From Tritrichomonas musculus (Eukaryota > Parabasalia > Tritrichomonadida > Tritrichomonadidae): a stretch of DNA of 64,000 nt. Positions 31,089 through 41,372 of this stretch are shown piece by piece. Positions within the stretch are counted from its first letter, which is position 1, and each line of letters starts with the position of its first letter. Position numbers and translations under genes: made by a program. The notes under the pieces were generated by a model that saw only the letters and a list, made by a program, of their open reading frames with translations, was not told the DNA's origin and ran no database searches. The stretch spans positions 4,402,001-4,466,000 of the forward strand of contig JAPFFF010000006.1 of assembly GCA_039105265.1 (NCBI GenBank), written 5' to 3'.

Positions 31089-31117
31089 TTTCGCAAAAAG
31101 TTTAACTTTTTGCGAAA
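31089..31117. repeat. Perfect 14-bp-arm palindrome upstream of RPB6
   Basis: TTTCGCAAAAAGTT, one T, then AACTTTTTGCGAAA. It lies 84 bp upstream of the RPB6 start and downstream of the DPE2-like gene. It could be a dimeric factor site or the RNA 3'-end hairpin of the upstream gene. The rest of the 31005-31450 spacer shows nothing else. Confidence 0.55.
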
Positions 31118-31450
31118 TAATAATCGAACTCCAAAAATACCATCCTTTTGGATTATTTTTTATATAGAAAAGCAATCTTTTAAATAAAATTGCATAATAT
31201 ATACTTGAAATCCAAATTAAATATGTTTGATATCATATTTACTCATTAAGATGGTCTTACTAATATCAGAAATATGCTTAATTAGACATTTAAAAGAAAA
31301 GTTAAAATAACAAAAGAGAATGTTTAACATATATATTTTTAATCAACTCTAATATAAAAAAAATCAGAAAATTAATAATCCAATTTTTACTTTTAGTTTA
31401 AACACATAAAAATTATTATTATTATTTTGAATATTCTTTTCAAATTCTTT

Positions 31451-34348
31451 TCACTTCCTTTTCGTCTGTTGAAGAACTTCTGAAATTTTCTGCATAGCTT
31501 CTTCATCTTTCATGAAAGCTTCTATATCCAATACACCATATTTCGCATGTTCTCTTTCGACAATGTGTCTTCCTGCTCCCATTAACGAGTCAATAGGAAA
31601 TAGGACCCACATTGAAGCACTCCAGCAGTGTTGTTTCATGATATTAACCGCAACGGAGTCTTCATATTCTTTTGGTGGAACACCTGATTCAAAGAACTCT
31701 TCTTCCCAAAGTTTTGATGCTTTGTTTGGCATATTTTTCCAAATTACTCGCATTGGGACTGACATATTACTCTGTGGTGATGCTAAACTATAATAAGGAT
31801 AACCGCGAATATCATCAAATAACGATGATTTTGTTCGGCCTTCCATTTGAACCCGAAGAGGAAGAACGCTAACATTACTTAGAGCTTCATCGCATATATC
31901 GCCATTAATACCTGCTGCGTCACTGAAGAAAGTAGCATCACTATTAGCTGTCAAATGTTGAACAACTTGACGGCCTGTAAAAGACCAAAGGCAACGCTGT
32001 TTATTATTAACAAATTCGTCTTCAAGTCGAATAAACGGATTCTGATGGTATAGCGGTAGTTCCGAAAAACTAAATGATTTTTCTTTTCCACCTTCTGTTG
32101 CAGCTAGTTGAAGTAATGGTCTAGGACGATAATCGTGATCATTTTCTGCAACAAGCAAAACTTCATTCAATAAACGTAGAAGTTGAGGAAGATATTTGCT
32201 TCTTAATTCTTCGCCTTCTGGAGTAGTTTCTGCCGTTGCTAGTTTGCGTTCGTTATTAAATTCGTTTTTAAATGATATAGAACCATCTGTTTTGTGAACT
32301 AAAAATGCATTGCTAATCTTCATTGCATCGTCGCCAAATAATTGTTGAAGTAATTGCGGCCTGATGTATGGATGAATATATCTAGCAACGTCCCATAATC
32401 CCCAGGTCTCTAATTCTGCGAACGAAATAAAAACGCTAGGATCAAAATGGCCTGAGATTGCAAGAATTGATGTTTCGCGGGGAACAATCCACTGTCTAAA
32501 GAATCGAATTGTTGATTCTAATCTTATTATTGAGAATATTTTACTGAAATGACTAATCCTCTGCTTGAACCATCCTTCTGCATTATCAAAATCATATGGA
32601 TAGGCTTCGAGAACGGTTCCAAGAGGATTTGATTGTGAAGGTGGGACACCGAGACTGTATTTAAGCTTAAAAAGTTCTTGTTGATAACGAGCTTCTGCAG
32701 ATTTTTCAGAAATTGCGAAATTAATATCAATACCGACTGCTATATTCGAATCTCGTGCGATTGTAATATGTCTTTGAAGTTGTAAATAAAGGAAGTATTG
32801 AACAAAATCAACAAACTGTTGGTAATCTGAATAATTGTCTTCGTTTGTTTTGTTTAATTCAAAGCAAAGAGTTTCATAATGTTGGAGCCAGAATTTATTG
32901 TTTTCTCGAAATTCGTTTAACGCTTGCATGTATTTTCCTTTTGATTTTTTCCAGAAATCTCGAAGAAAACTAATTTTTTGAGCCAGTATATTTTCGCGTG
33001 TTTCTGGTTGGTTTATTTTGAAGTCGTGAAAATCAGACATATCTGCATAAAGTGGATTGATAGCAAAGCCAGAAAGTGGTAAATTTGTAAATTCATTTGT
33101 CATTGCAGTTGTATCAAGAAGGCCAGATAAATGAACGGCAGCAAATCCAGCTTTTGCAGCCCATAAAACAATTTTATTGCATATATTAAAGTCAGATACC
33201 AAAAGCTGGCTCAAATCAACGCAAACGCCTGCACCATGGAAGTTTAAATTTGTAAATGAAACATGCCATGAATCTATATTTACAAATTGAGTATTTGCTT
33301 GAGCTGCAGAAAGGGTTGCTGTTCTGTTTTCATGGTTTTCCCAAACAAAGACATCTGCACCGCCAATGGCAACAAATTTAAATTCAAATGGAAAACGACT
33401 TCTTGGAATAGAAACAGTTGCTGACCATTGAAGTTCTGCTGATGGCCTCATTTCTGCGCCTTTTGTGGGATTCCATTGAGAGAGTTCAGGTATTGATCCA
33501 ACGACAAATAATCTACGTGCTCGACCAACAACACCACAATGAGCGCAAAACTTGCATAAGACGTTTCCGTTATCAGCATTCCCTTCAATCATTGGATATC
33601 CAACAGATTTTCGAACAACCAAAGTTCCATCAAACAAACGTTTAGAAAATAGATTTTGAGCTGGTTCATTCCATCGCCATATATCATTAAACTCTAAAAA
33701 GTTAAAAGATATGTCTTTCGAAAATTGCAAATATCTGACAGTTCCTGGTTCAATATATGGTTCTGAGTTTCCATTTACAACTACATAACGATATGATATT
33801 GTTGGAGGAAGGTTGGCGAATGTTTGATCAACTTGCCAATTATATCTTGTATCTGAAAACAAACCTTCTTGTTTTGAGCTCTGTGATAAAGTTCCACTAT
33901 GAAAAAGTCTGAGACCGTAATTAATATCCCAAAAGCCGAGTTCGGGTAGAGATCCTACGATGTAAAGAATTTGGCCGTAATAGGTCTGATAATTGATTTT
34001 GAATCGAATGGTAAATTTTACAGGAGCATTATCGGTACGTTCAAAGTCACTAATTACTACTGGATCCTGTAAAGACTTTGTGATTAAATACGAAGCTGGT
34101 CGAGAGTAACAATTGTCGTAATATCGAAATTTAAAGAAAAGCCGTTTCGGGGAGCTTTCATTAATCGTTAAATCACTTAAGAAATCGACGTTTGAGTCTG
34201 GAGAATTAATGAGTTTTAAATCATTTCCGAAATCACAATCCGTTGCGTCTTTATCTGCGAGCTGGTAAAGAACATGCACTTCTGTGGGATTGCAAGTGCG
34301 AAAACTGAAGTGGAAAACCACAGTAATTGTTTTCATTCCGCCATCCAT
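31451..34348 (-). CDS. DPE2-like GH77 protein with CBM20 domains, probable pseudoenzyme
   Basis: The 965-residue protein matches DPE2 4-alpha-glucanotransferase architecture. CBM20 starch-binding domains lie at about 108-235 (IVGSLPELGFWDINYGLRL) and 262-360 (VVGSIPELSQWNPTKGAEM). A GH77 barrel follows (VLWAAKAGFAAVHLSGLLDT, GFAINPLY, SMWVLFPIDSLMG). Residues 1-105 may be a third, worn CBM20. GH77 enzymes need a nucleophile Asp (RIDH), an acid/base Glu (GED) and a stabilising Asp (HD). Here RIDH reads RLES (Glu611, Ser612), and the HD of SPSSHDMST aligns with Asn861-Met862. Only the GED-like Glu735 may remain. Loss of transferase activity is inferred; glycogen binding could persist. It is same-strand with RPB6, 446 bp away. 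Confidence 0.87.
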   Translation of the reverse strand: MDGGMKTITVVFHFSFRTCNPTEVHVLYQLADKDATDCDFGNDLKLINSPDSNVDFLSDLTINESSPKRLFFKFRYYDNCYSRPASYLITKSLQDPVVISDFERTDNAPVKFTIRFKINYQTYYGQILYIVGSLPELGFWDINYGLRLFHSGTLSQSSKQEGLFSDTRYNWQVDQTFANLPPTISYRYVVVNGNSEPYIEPGTVRYLQFSKDISFNFLEFNDIWRWNEPAQNLFSKRLFDGTLVVRKSVGYPMIEGNADNGNVLCKFCAHCGVVGRARRLFVVGSIPELSQWNPTKGAEMRPSAELQWSATVSIPRSRFPFEFKFVAIGGADVFVWENHENRTATLSAAQANTQFVNIDSWHVSFTNLNFHGAGVCVDLSQLLVSDFNICNKIVLWAAKAGFAAVHLSGLLDTTAMTNEFTNLPLSGFAINPLYADMSDFHDFKINQPETRENILAQKISFLRDFWKKSKGKYMQALNEFRENNKFWLQHYETLCFELNKTNEDNYSDYQQFVDFVQYFLYLQLQRHITIARDSNIAVGIDINFAISEKSAEARYQQELFKLKYSLGVPPSQSNPLGTVLEAYPYDFDNAEGWFKQRISHFSKIFSIIRLESTIRFFRQWIVPRETSILAISGHFDPSVFISFAELETWGLWDVARYIHPYIRPQLLQQLFGDDAMKISNAFLVHKTDGSISFKNEFNNERKLATAETTPEGEELRSKYLPQLLRLLNEVLLVAENDHDYRPRPLLQLAATEGGKEKSFSFSELPLYHQNPFIRLEDEFVNNKQRCLWSFTGRQVVQHLTANSDATFFSDAAGINGDICDEALSNVSVLPLRVQMEGRTKSSLFDDIRGYPYYSLASPQSNMSVPMRVIWKNMPNKASKLWEEEFFESGVPPKEYEDSVAVNIMKQHCWSASMWVLFPIDSLMGAGRHIVEREHAKYGVLDIEAFMKDEEAMQKISEVLQQTKRK

Positions 34349-35881
34349 TTTTCAAATACTAAGGAAGCCTGAATATTCAAAAAAATCGCCTTTTATTTCA
34401 CAAATTTTTATCGATCCTTTTTAAATAATTTTTTAACCTATGATCGCAAATGAAATTATCGGTTTTTCTTTTATTTTTTCTCCTTTCTTTAATAAAAGAA
34501 AAACTATTTTATTTTATCAACTTTTTTGTTTTTTTATAATTCTTTAAGAATTTTATGAAAATTTATGACCATCTTATTCAACTTTTTCACTTTAAAAACT
34601 TAATTCGTTTTGTAAAATTTTGTGAAATTTACAAATAAATTGAAAAAAATCCATCGTTAAAATATACACGACGATCAAGATTTAATATACCAAAATAAGC
34701 TGCTCCAATTACTTTTGATCATGTATTTGGCGAAGAGTTTTGGACCAAAAAATGAATTATCACTCATTCATATAAATATCAATTCTGATAGTATCAAAAA
34801 AAATTTGTGAGAATAACTGAAAATTTTCTTAAAATCCTATTCATCATTTCAAAAAAAATAGAAATCATATTCAAAAAAATAAAATATTTAATTCCTCGTT
34901 ATTCTTATATTTTATGATTTAATTAAGTGAATTTGTATGATATATTATCCTTTTGTATTTTAAACCATAAACTTGTTGCATTCAATTTTTTGAATAAAAA
35001 AAACACAAATCTGAAGGAGACCTATAATTTAAGATTAATCAAAATGCACTTGTGAATTATATGTAAAACATATTAAGGATGGTAAAAATACGATTTTTAT
35101 GCTTTTAATAATCTTTTATTATAAATAATTCTTTTTTTTTTTTGAGAAAAGCGACCATTGCTATTATCAGTACAATGCTTATATGGTATGTAATTCGGAT
35201 CATTGATAAAAAAATCCAAATATATATACATTATTTTAATAATATATTCGAAATTTTTTTATATGTTTTTTATTGGTCCTTTCCAATATTTAATTGTAAA
35301 TTGATATTAAAATTTGCAGATTAGATTAATTAATATTATATTTAATATTAGCTTATAAATATTTATCAATGATCTTTAATTGGACAAATGCATTTTAATT
35401 ATCAGTTAAATAATTTGTTATTTATTCGTGATGATGATTTAAAATTATGATCATAAAACCAATATTTATGAAAATAAAATTATCTAATATTTTTCAGATT
35501 GCAAGAAACACAAATCTCATAAGTGAAATTGCAATAAAATGATGATTATGAATGATATTATCTATTTAAAACATAAAATATTTATTTTAATATTTAATAC
35601 ATTAAGATTTTTAGTACATTATCATTAGACAAAGAAAACCGAAAATATATATTTTCCCAAATATGATAAATATGAAATAGATATATTAAAAAATATAAAA
35701 AAAATATGATTGGATAATGGCACAACTTTACCTTCAATTTCAGATTAGCTGTATGGTAATACAAATATATCGTGTTTTTAGTGTGAATAGTATGAAAAAA
35801 AATAAGTCAGAAGGGTTTTATCTATAAAAACTATGAAAAAAATTTTTCTATAAATTTTGACATCGAAAAAAAAAAAAAAAA
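34349..35881. other. 1.5-kb intergenic region without recognised content
   Basis: AT-rich DNA lies between the starts and stops of two minus-strand genes. I looked for genes, tRNA-like arms, paired GC-rich ends and tandem arrays and found none I could support. An A-run of 15 sits just before the NOB1 stop. Confidence 0.5.
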
Positions 35882-36805
35882 TTATTTCCTATTCCTCTTC
35901 TTTTTCTTTCCAAGCAAATGATGTGGTACATTTGGATTTATACCGCCATATCCATAAGCAGGAGCTGCTCTTCCTTTCTTTCTTGGTTCGAAGAATGTAT
36001 GTCCTTCAGTTCCTGATAAATCATTTGCTCTATTTCCGCCAGTATTCCTATATTTTCTTTTTGCTTCATTCATCATATCTTCGCTTAAAATAAGTGCAGG
36101 TTTTTTCCCTTTACCACCGCGATTTGTTGGTATGGTATATCTTTTTCCTCTTGGTGTAGGTTCGAATCTTTTTGGTAATGGCAATTCTGTTTCAACTCCA
36201 GATCGCATAACAAGTGCATATCTGACAAGTTCATGTTGTCCACATTCTGGGCAAAATTCTTTTGAGGCATCAAGTGTTTCAGCACCGCAAGCAGCGCATC
36301 TTAATAACCATCTTTTTACTTCGGCGACGCGTTGTCCTGTTGGGGAAACAACATGTATTCCAAGAATCATTGCTACACATTGCATTGTAGCATCGCCAGT
36401 GCAAAGAGTAACAGGATCATTTTCAAGTTTTCCAAAATTATCAACAGTAATCCACTCGTCAAAACCTGGCGTTTTTTGTTGATCTTGTTCTTCATTCTGT
36501 TCAGATGGTTCGGGTGGTTGAAAATCGAGAGCAAGAGCTATGAGGCCCATATCTGTTCGACTTAGAAGAACTACATTTCCGCTATCTGTAGCGCATTTAA
36601 CAACAGCTTCATAAGATTCAGGTGATGGTTCTCGAATAATAATTTCATGTCTTAATCGTACTTCTTCTAGGCGTTGCTTTGATCGATGATCTCGAACTTC
36701 ATTTATAGCATCTTGAGTGGTGTATATTTTTGGTGGCGCTTGAATAAAAGTATTGCCTTCTATAAAATAGTTGGCATCAACAATAAAATAAGAATTCTGT
36801 TCCAT
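35882..36805 (-). CDS. NOB1: NOB1, 20S pre-rRNA endonuclease
   Basis: NOB1 makes the final cut at the 3' end of 18S rRNA in cytoplasmic pre-40S particles. The 307-residue protein begins with a PIN domain. YFIVDANYFIEG carries the first metal-binding Asp (VDAN replaces the common VDTG/A), IYTTQDAINEVRD supplies the next acidic residue, and NVVLLSRTDMGLIALALD matches the later D..L..LA motif. A C4 zinc ribbon follows, RCAACGAETLDASKEFCPEC, then FEPTPRGKRYTIPTNRGGKG, the typical NOB1 'PRG.R+S+P.P+GG' segment. It ends in a Lys/Arg tail. Shorter than human (412 aa) through loss of linkers, but all core parts are present. Confidence 0.95.
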   Translation of the reverse strand: MEQNSYFIVDANYFIEGNTFIQAPPKIYTTQDAINEVRDHRSKQRLEEVRLRHEIIIREPSPESYEAVVKCATDSGNVVLLSRTDMGLIALALDFQPPEPSEQNEEQDQQKTPGFDEWITVDNFGKLENDPVTLCTGDATMQCVAMILGIHVVSPTGQRVAEVKRWLLRCAACGAETLDASKEFCPECGQHELVRYALVMRSGVETELPLPKRFEPTPRGKRYTIPTNRGGKGKKPALILSEDMMNEAKRKYRNTGGNRANDLSGTEGHTFFEPRKKGRAAPAYGYGGINPNVPHHLLGKKKKRNRK

Positions 36806-37165
36806 TAAAATAGTATATTTTTCAAAATTTTAGATGACCATATAAATAAATTGAATATTCAATCTAAAATTCTCATTTTGAATTAGCTCATATAAAAAGT
36901 TTCAAAAATTATACACATTATTTATGAACGCCAATCTTAAAATTCACATGATTTCAGAAATTAAAAGCAATTGTATATCCATATTATTTGCTAATAAAAT
37001 CACTATATTTGCCGATACCATCTCTATATTTTGGGAATATATTATTCATATTTAAAAGAGAATGTGAAATACATATATTTCATTATGATTAATGAATAAC
37101 TATCATATTTTTTCATGAAATATAAGGTAATTATAATAAGTATATCAATTTACTAACAAAAAGAC
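36806..37165. other. Intergenic, AT-rich
   Basis: A 360-bp spacer upstream of NOB1. No distinct motif, repeat or RNA gene was seen. Confidence 0.5.
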
Positions 37166-38635
37166 TTAATAAAAAAAAGGATCATCTAAATTTTCCCAAA
37201 ATAGCTTAACATATTTGTTTTCCTCTTGAGAAACATTGATTTGTTCATTTTTTAGATTAGATAATGTTTCCCAAAAGTCTTTAATATATTTGTTTTCAAG
37301 TTTATCGAAAACTTTTCCTTTGATTTCCACTTTTTGCTCCACTTCATGTTCCTTTATTTCATCATGATCTCTTTTTCCATTATGTTCCTTTTCATTATTA
37401 TGCTCAGATGGTTGATTTGGTCCTCGATTATCAGACTGATCTTCGGGTTCATGGTTTAAACTTTCTGTAGATCTATATGAATTCCAAATATCATCACTTT
37501 CTAAATTATTTTTATTATCATCAGAGAGTTGAGTGAGATCAGCTTCTTTATCCTCAGTCCGTTCCTCTGATTTATCTATTTCGTGAATTTCAATATTTTC
37601 TTCATGATCTGACGTGTCAGATTTAACTTTCTCATCAGGGGATGTTTCATTCAAAATTTGGTTTTGATATGATTCCTCTAAGGTTTTTTGTTCTTCAGGT
37701 TCAGATTGTGATTTTAAATTATCTTCTGAATTATGGCTCTCATCTACATATGATGAATCTGATTTATCTTCTTCTTGTTGTTTTTGGATATCAACATTTA
37801 ATGAAGTTCTTTTAAGAGATGTTTGAGGTTTTAGTAGCTTCTTGTCCGAAAGTTTTTTTTTTTTTGATGCAGGTCCTCTTCTACTGGGTTTGGAATTAGA
37901 GTTTTTATTCGGTGGCTTTCTTCGAGATTTAAATTTTTTACTTGACGAATTGGATGATATTATTTCATCTTTGGATCCCTTAGGATCATCTGGTCCATCT
38001 GAATTTTCAGATTCTGCTTGTGATTTAGCTAATTCTGGTTCTTCTTGACCGATAGTTTCTTCTGTCTCTTCTGATTTTTGGTCTAAATCTGAATTTGTTT
38101 GTTTGGAGTCATTTTGTTGGTCTGATTCTTTTATTTCTTCTGGTTCTTTTATTTCTTCTGGTTCTTTTATTTCTTCTGGTTCTTTTATTTCTTCTGGTTC
38201 TTTTATTTCTTCTGGTTCTTTTATTTCTTCTGATTCTCTTATTTCTTTTGATTCTGGATTTTCTTTTTTGGGAGCCAACTGCTGACTTAATTCTTCTTGA
38301 TCTTCTGATTTTGGTTGTTGGTCATTTTTATGATCTCGTGATGACTCTTCTATTTGAGTTGAATCAAATTCAGAATTATTATCACTTTGCTCTCTGTTTT
38401 TTTCATTTTTAGTATTGCCTTTCTCTTTATTGATATTCTTATGGCCAGCTCCTCTTTTTCCCCCTCTTTCTCTTCCTCTTTGTTTTGTTCTTCCTCTCAC
38501 TCTCCTTTTTCCTCTTCCTCTTCCTCTTTCTCTATTTGTTCTGTGGCTTGAACTTTTATTTGAATTGGAGTTAGATTCATCTTCTGACGTATTTTCCTCT
38601 TCTTCAGAATGTGCACTTGAATCACTCGAAGACAT
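37166..38635 (-). CDS. Disordered acidic protein with RG-rich patch and repeats
   Basis: The 489-residue protein starts at the ATG at 38635; a longer frame upstream looks like AT-rich leader. After a Ser/Glu-rich start comes an Arg/Gly-rich basic patch (RGRGKRRVRGRTKQRGRERG) at about 38-65 that could bind RNA. A tandem array of the hexapeptide EEIKEP follows, about six copies of an 18-bp DNA unit at roughly 38127-38232. The middle is Ser/Lys/Glu-rich with a second basic patch. The C-terminus has a duplicated short motif, ENKYIKDFWETL and ENKYVKLFWENL, about 30 residues apart and the only hydrophobic part. The whole protein looks intrinsically disordered. I do not recognise a family; nucleolar or RNP association is a guess. 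Confidence 0.72.
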   Translation of the reverse strand: MSSSDSSAHSEEEENTSEDESNSNSNKSSSHRTNRERGRGRGKRRVRGRTKQRGRERGGKRGAGHKNINKEKGNTKNEKNREQSDNNSEFDSTQIEESSRDHKNDQQPKSEDQEELSQQLAPKKENPESKEIRESEEIKEPEEIKEPEEIKEPEEIKEPEEIKEPEEIKESDQQNDSKQTNSDLDQKSEETEETIGQEEPELAKSQAESENSDGPDDPKGSKDEIISSNSSSKKFKSRRKPPNKNSNSKPSRRGPASKKKKLSDKKLLKPQTSLKRTSLNVDIQKQQEEDKSDSSYVDESHNSEDNLKSQSEPEEQKTLEESYQNQILNETSPDEKVKSDTSDHEENIEIHEIDKSEERTEDKEADLTQLSDDNKNNLESDDIWNSYRSTESLNHEPEDQSDNRGPNQPSEHNNEKEHNGKRDHDEIKEHEVEQKVEIKGKVFDKLENKYIKDFWETLSNLKNEQINVSQEENKYVKLFWENLDDPFFY

Positions 38636-38822
38636 TATTTGAAAGTATCGAATGCCATATAAATTTCTATATATCAAAATTTTAATATTAAAAAATAAAA
38701 TATACAATTATAATATGAATAAAATCAAAATTAAATTAAGAAAATATTGTTAATAAAATATATTTTTGTTAAATATACATATATAAAAACAATATTAATA
38801 AAAAATTGATAATTTAAAAAAA

Positions 38823-38923
38823 TACAGGCTGCGCATTTCAAATCGGCCCTTTTTAGCACTTTTGAAGGTCAATTTAAGGTCAAATATCCGTTAAAAGGGC
38901 CGATTTTAAATGCGCAGACTGTA
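38823..38923. mobile_element. Mariner-like hairpin MITE, 101 bp
   Basis: TACAGGCTGCGCATTTCAAA, continuing into TCGGCCCTTTT, is answered by an inverse copy ending in AAATGCGCAGACTGTA. That gives arms of about 31 bp with two or three mismatches and a 39-bp loop. The ends start with TA, and TACAG(T/G)CTGCGCA resembles Tc1/mariner termini. It is non-coding. Confidence 0.65.
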
Positions 38924-38983
38924 ATGAGTTTTTCAATGATAATTTGAAAAAAATCTTTTTAATCAAGAACTTTTTAAGGCTGA

Positions 38984-40615
38984 ATGTAAAAGTATTGAAT
39001 TTTCGTGCCTGCTTTTTGAAAGAGGGTGTGCAAATATCATCAGAAAAAAAATTGAATAAGGACGACCAAAAGCGACCAAAAGCGACCAAATAAATACACA
39101 AAACCAAAATTGAATTAAAAACGATACAATGATTCAAAAAGTAGAAACGATAAGCATTTTTATTATTGTGGCGCCTTTTTTAACAAGAACTCTGGGACTT
39201 AGATTTTGAACTTCTTCTGCAGGGATGTTCTCAGTCTATATCTTGGAGGTTTAGCTTGTGAATTCCTACTGCAGGGGGATTTACCAGCTAAATTTCTGAG
39301 ATTTAGAAATGTTGAACATTTTTTTGCGAGGAAGCTCATGTTTTAAGCTTCTGGAACGTAAATTAAGAGATCTTCTGCAGAGATTTCACCATTTAAGCTT
39401 CAGATTGACAATTTCAATTTCATCATCGGGATTAAAGTTCTACGGAATACAGCTTAGAGATGGAAAATAATAGTTGCTTTAGTCCATGAACTATAATTTG
39501 CTGTTTTTATCATGAGATGCTTATGTATATTTAATAATTATTTAATATCTTTTTTAAATAATCCTCCAAATAAATAACTAAATTGACCATTTTGCTCTCG
39601 ATAAGTTCTAAAAATGCTTATTCCTTTCACTAGCTCATTCATTTATACAATAATTTTAATATTTTTTAAATGATGATACTTAAATAAAAATTGCATTTTA
39701 TTATTTGTTTAATTCTTCATTATTAAATCTTTTTGAGCATTTGTTGTATTTGATTTATAGAACTTTTAAGCCATTATCCATATTTTTAAAATAAATATTG
39801 GGGGAAAAAAAAAAGGCATGAAGTCAATCGAACCAAAGTATTTTATTCTTTAACCATTAAGCAATTTTTTTGAAAAAATAATCAAAATGATAATGTTTAT
39901 TAATATTATATTAAATCCTTATTAAGTAGAAGAGAATTCTCATAATTTTATCATTAAAAGTTAACTTAAAGAATGTTATTAACTTGATTTTTATAGTCGT
40001 ATAAGCAATGAATAAAAAGAACTAAAATGAATTAGACAAAAATCAAAAATGATAAAAAACATTTAAAAGCAAAATCAAGAAAAGAAATAAATACACAGCA
40101 AATAATGGTTTATAGATTATAGCAGCTATTATTTTCCATCTCTAAGCTGTATTCCGTAGAACTTTAATCCCGATGATGAAATTGAAATTGTCAATCTGAA
40201 GCTTAAATGGTGAAATCTCTGCAGAAGATCTCTTAATTTACGTTCCAGAAGCTTAAAACATGAGCTTCCTCGCAAAAAAATGTTCAACATTTCTAAATCT
40301 CAGAAATTTAGCTGGTAAATCCCCCTGCAGTAGGAATTCACAAGCTAAACCTCCAAGATATAGACTGAGAACATCCCTGCAGAAGAAGTTCAAAATCTAA
40401 GTCCCAGAGTTCTTGTTAAAAAAGGCGCCACAATAATAAAAATGCTTATCGTTTCTACTTTTTGAATCATTGTATCGTTTTTAATTCAATTTTGGTTTTG
40501 TGTATTTATTTGGTCGCTTTTGGTCGCTTTTGGTCGTCCTTATTCAATTTTTTTTCTGATGATATTTGCACACCCTCTTTCAAAAAGCAGGCACGAAAAT
40601 TCAATACTTCTACAT
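38984..40615. mobile_element. 1.6-kb element with arms of about 515 bp in inverse
   Basis: The left arm runs from about 38984 to 39504 and the right arm from about 40095 to 40615. They are near-identical reverse complements over most of their length, fading at the inner end. The loop is about 590 bp and non-coding. The arms contain a triple GCGACCAAAA repeat, a GGCGCC site, and three CTGCAG-centred copies of a degenerate 60-65-bp unit (TTCTGCAGGGAT, CTACTGCAGGGGGATT, TTCTGCAGAGATTT). Terminal sequence is ATGTA(A/G)AAGTATTG. I see no direct target repeat and no transposase. The very long TIRs would fit a Mutator-like or fold-back element. Alternatively it is an inverted duplication. Confidence 0.6.
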
Positions 40616-40752
40616 AGAGCCCTTTTTAAACTTAGAATAATTATTAATTCGACTTTTTCATCAATCAAGTTCGAGTCCACCTGTATCATAGAGAGAAAAT
40701 AATTATAGGATATACTATTTGAAAAAAATGTTTTTTAAAGAAATTACCACTC

Positions 40753-41260
40753 ATAAGAGTAATGAAACATAAGAGTAATGAAACATAAGAGTAATGAAAC
40801 ATAAGAGTAATGAAACATAAGAGTAATGAAACATAAGAGTAATGAAACATAAGAGTAATGAAATATAAGAGTAATGAAATATAAGAGTAATGAAATATAA
40901 GAGTAATGAAATATAAGAGTAATGAAATATAAGAGTAATGAAATATAAGAGTAATGAAATATAAGAGTAATGAAATATAAGAGTAATGAAATATAAGAGT
41001 AATGAAATATAAGAGTAATGAAATATAAGAGTAATGAAATATAAGAGTAATGAAATATAAGAGTAATGAAATATAAGAGTAATGAAATATAAGAGTAATG
41101 AAATATAAGAGTAATGAAATATAAGAGTAATGAAATATAAGAGTAATGAAATATAAGAGTAATGAAATATAAGAGTAATGAAATATAAGAGTAATGAAAT
41201 ATAAGAGTAATGAAATATAAGAGTAATGAAATATAAGAGTAATGAAACATAAGAGTAATG
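40753..41260. repeat. 16-bp minisatellite, 32 units in exact register
   Basis: The unit is ATAAGAGTAATGAAAY. First and last unit starts are 496 bp apart, exactly 31 periods, with no indel. The final base is C before units 2-7 and 32 and T before units 8-31, so two variants are sorted into blocks. Because 16 is not a multiple of 3, long ORFs on the minus strand cycle through a 16-residue HYSYISLLLYFITLIF pattern and are not believable genes. Confidence 0.97.
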
Positions 41261-41372
41261 GATCAAAAGATCAATAAAAGTATAAAATAATATGAGCACC
41301 AAATAAAGATCAATAATAAGAAATCTGCACTTAAAATCAATAATTCATTTTAAATATATTTGTTTTTTTTTT

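Noticed and set aside
31089-31117. Intrinsic (bacterial-type) terminator
   Set aside because: The stem is AT-rich, has no following T tract in the right direction, and all genes around it are eukaryotic.
38984-40615. Reading the long-armed element as a capsid-bearing element or an LTR pair
   Set aside because: The arms are inverted, not direct, and nothing coding lies between them, so there is no support for either.
40744-41302. Two long minus-strand ORFs (168 and 183 codons) with HYSYISLLLYF repeats
   Set aside because: They are created by the 16-bp minisatellite, which happens to lack stops in two frames. The 16-residue cycle equals 48 bp of the array. There is no independent sign of coding.
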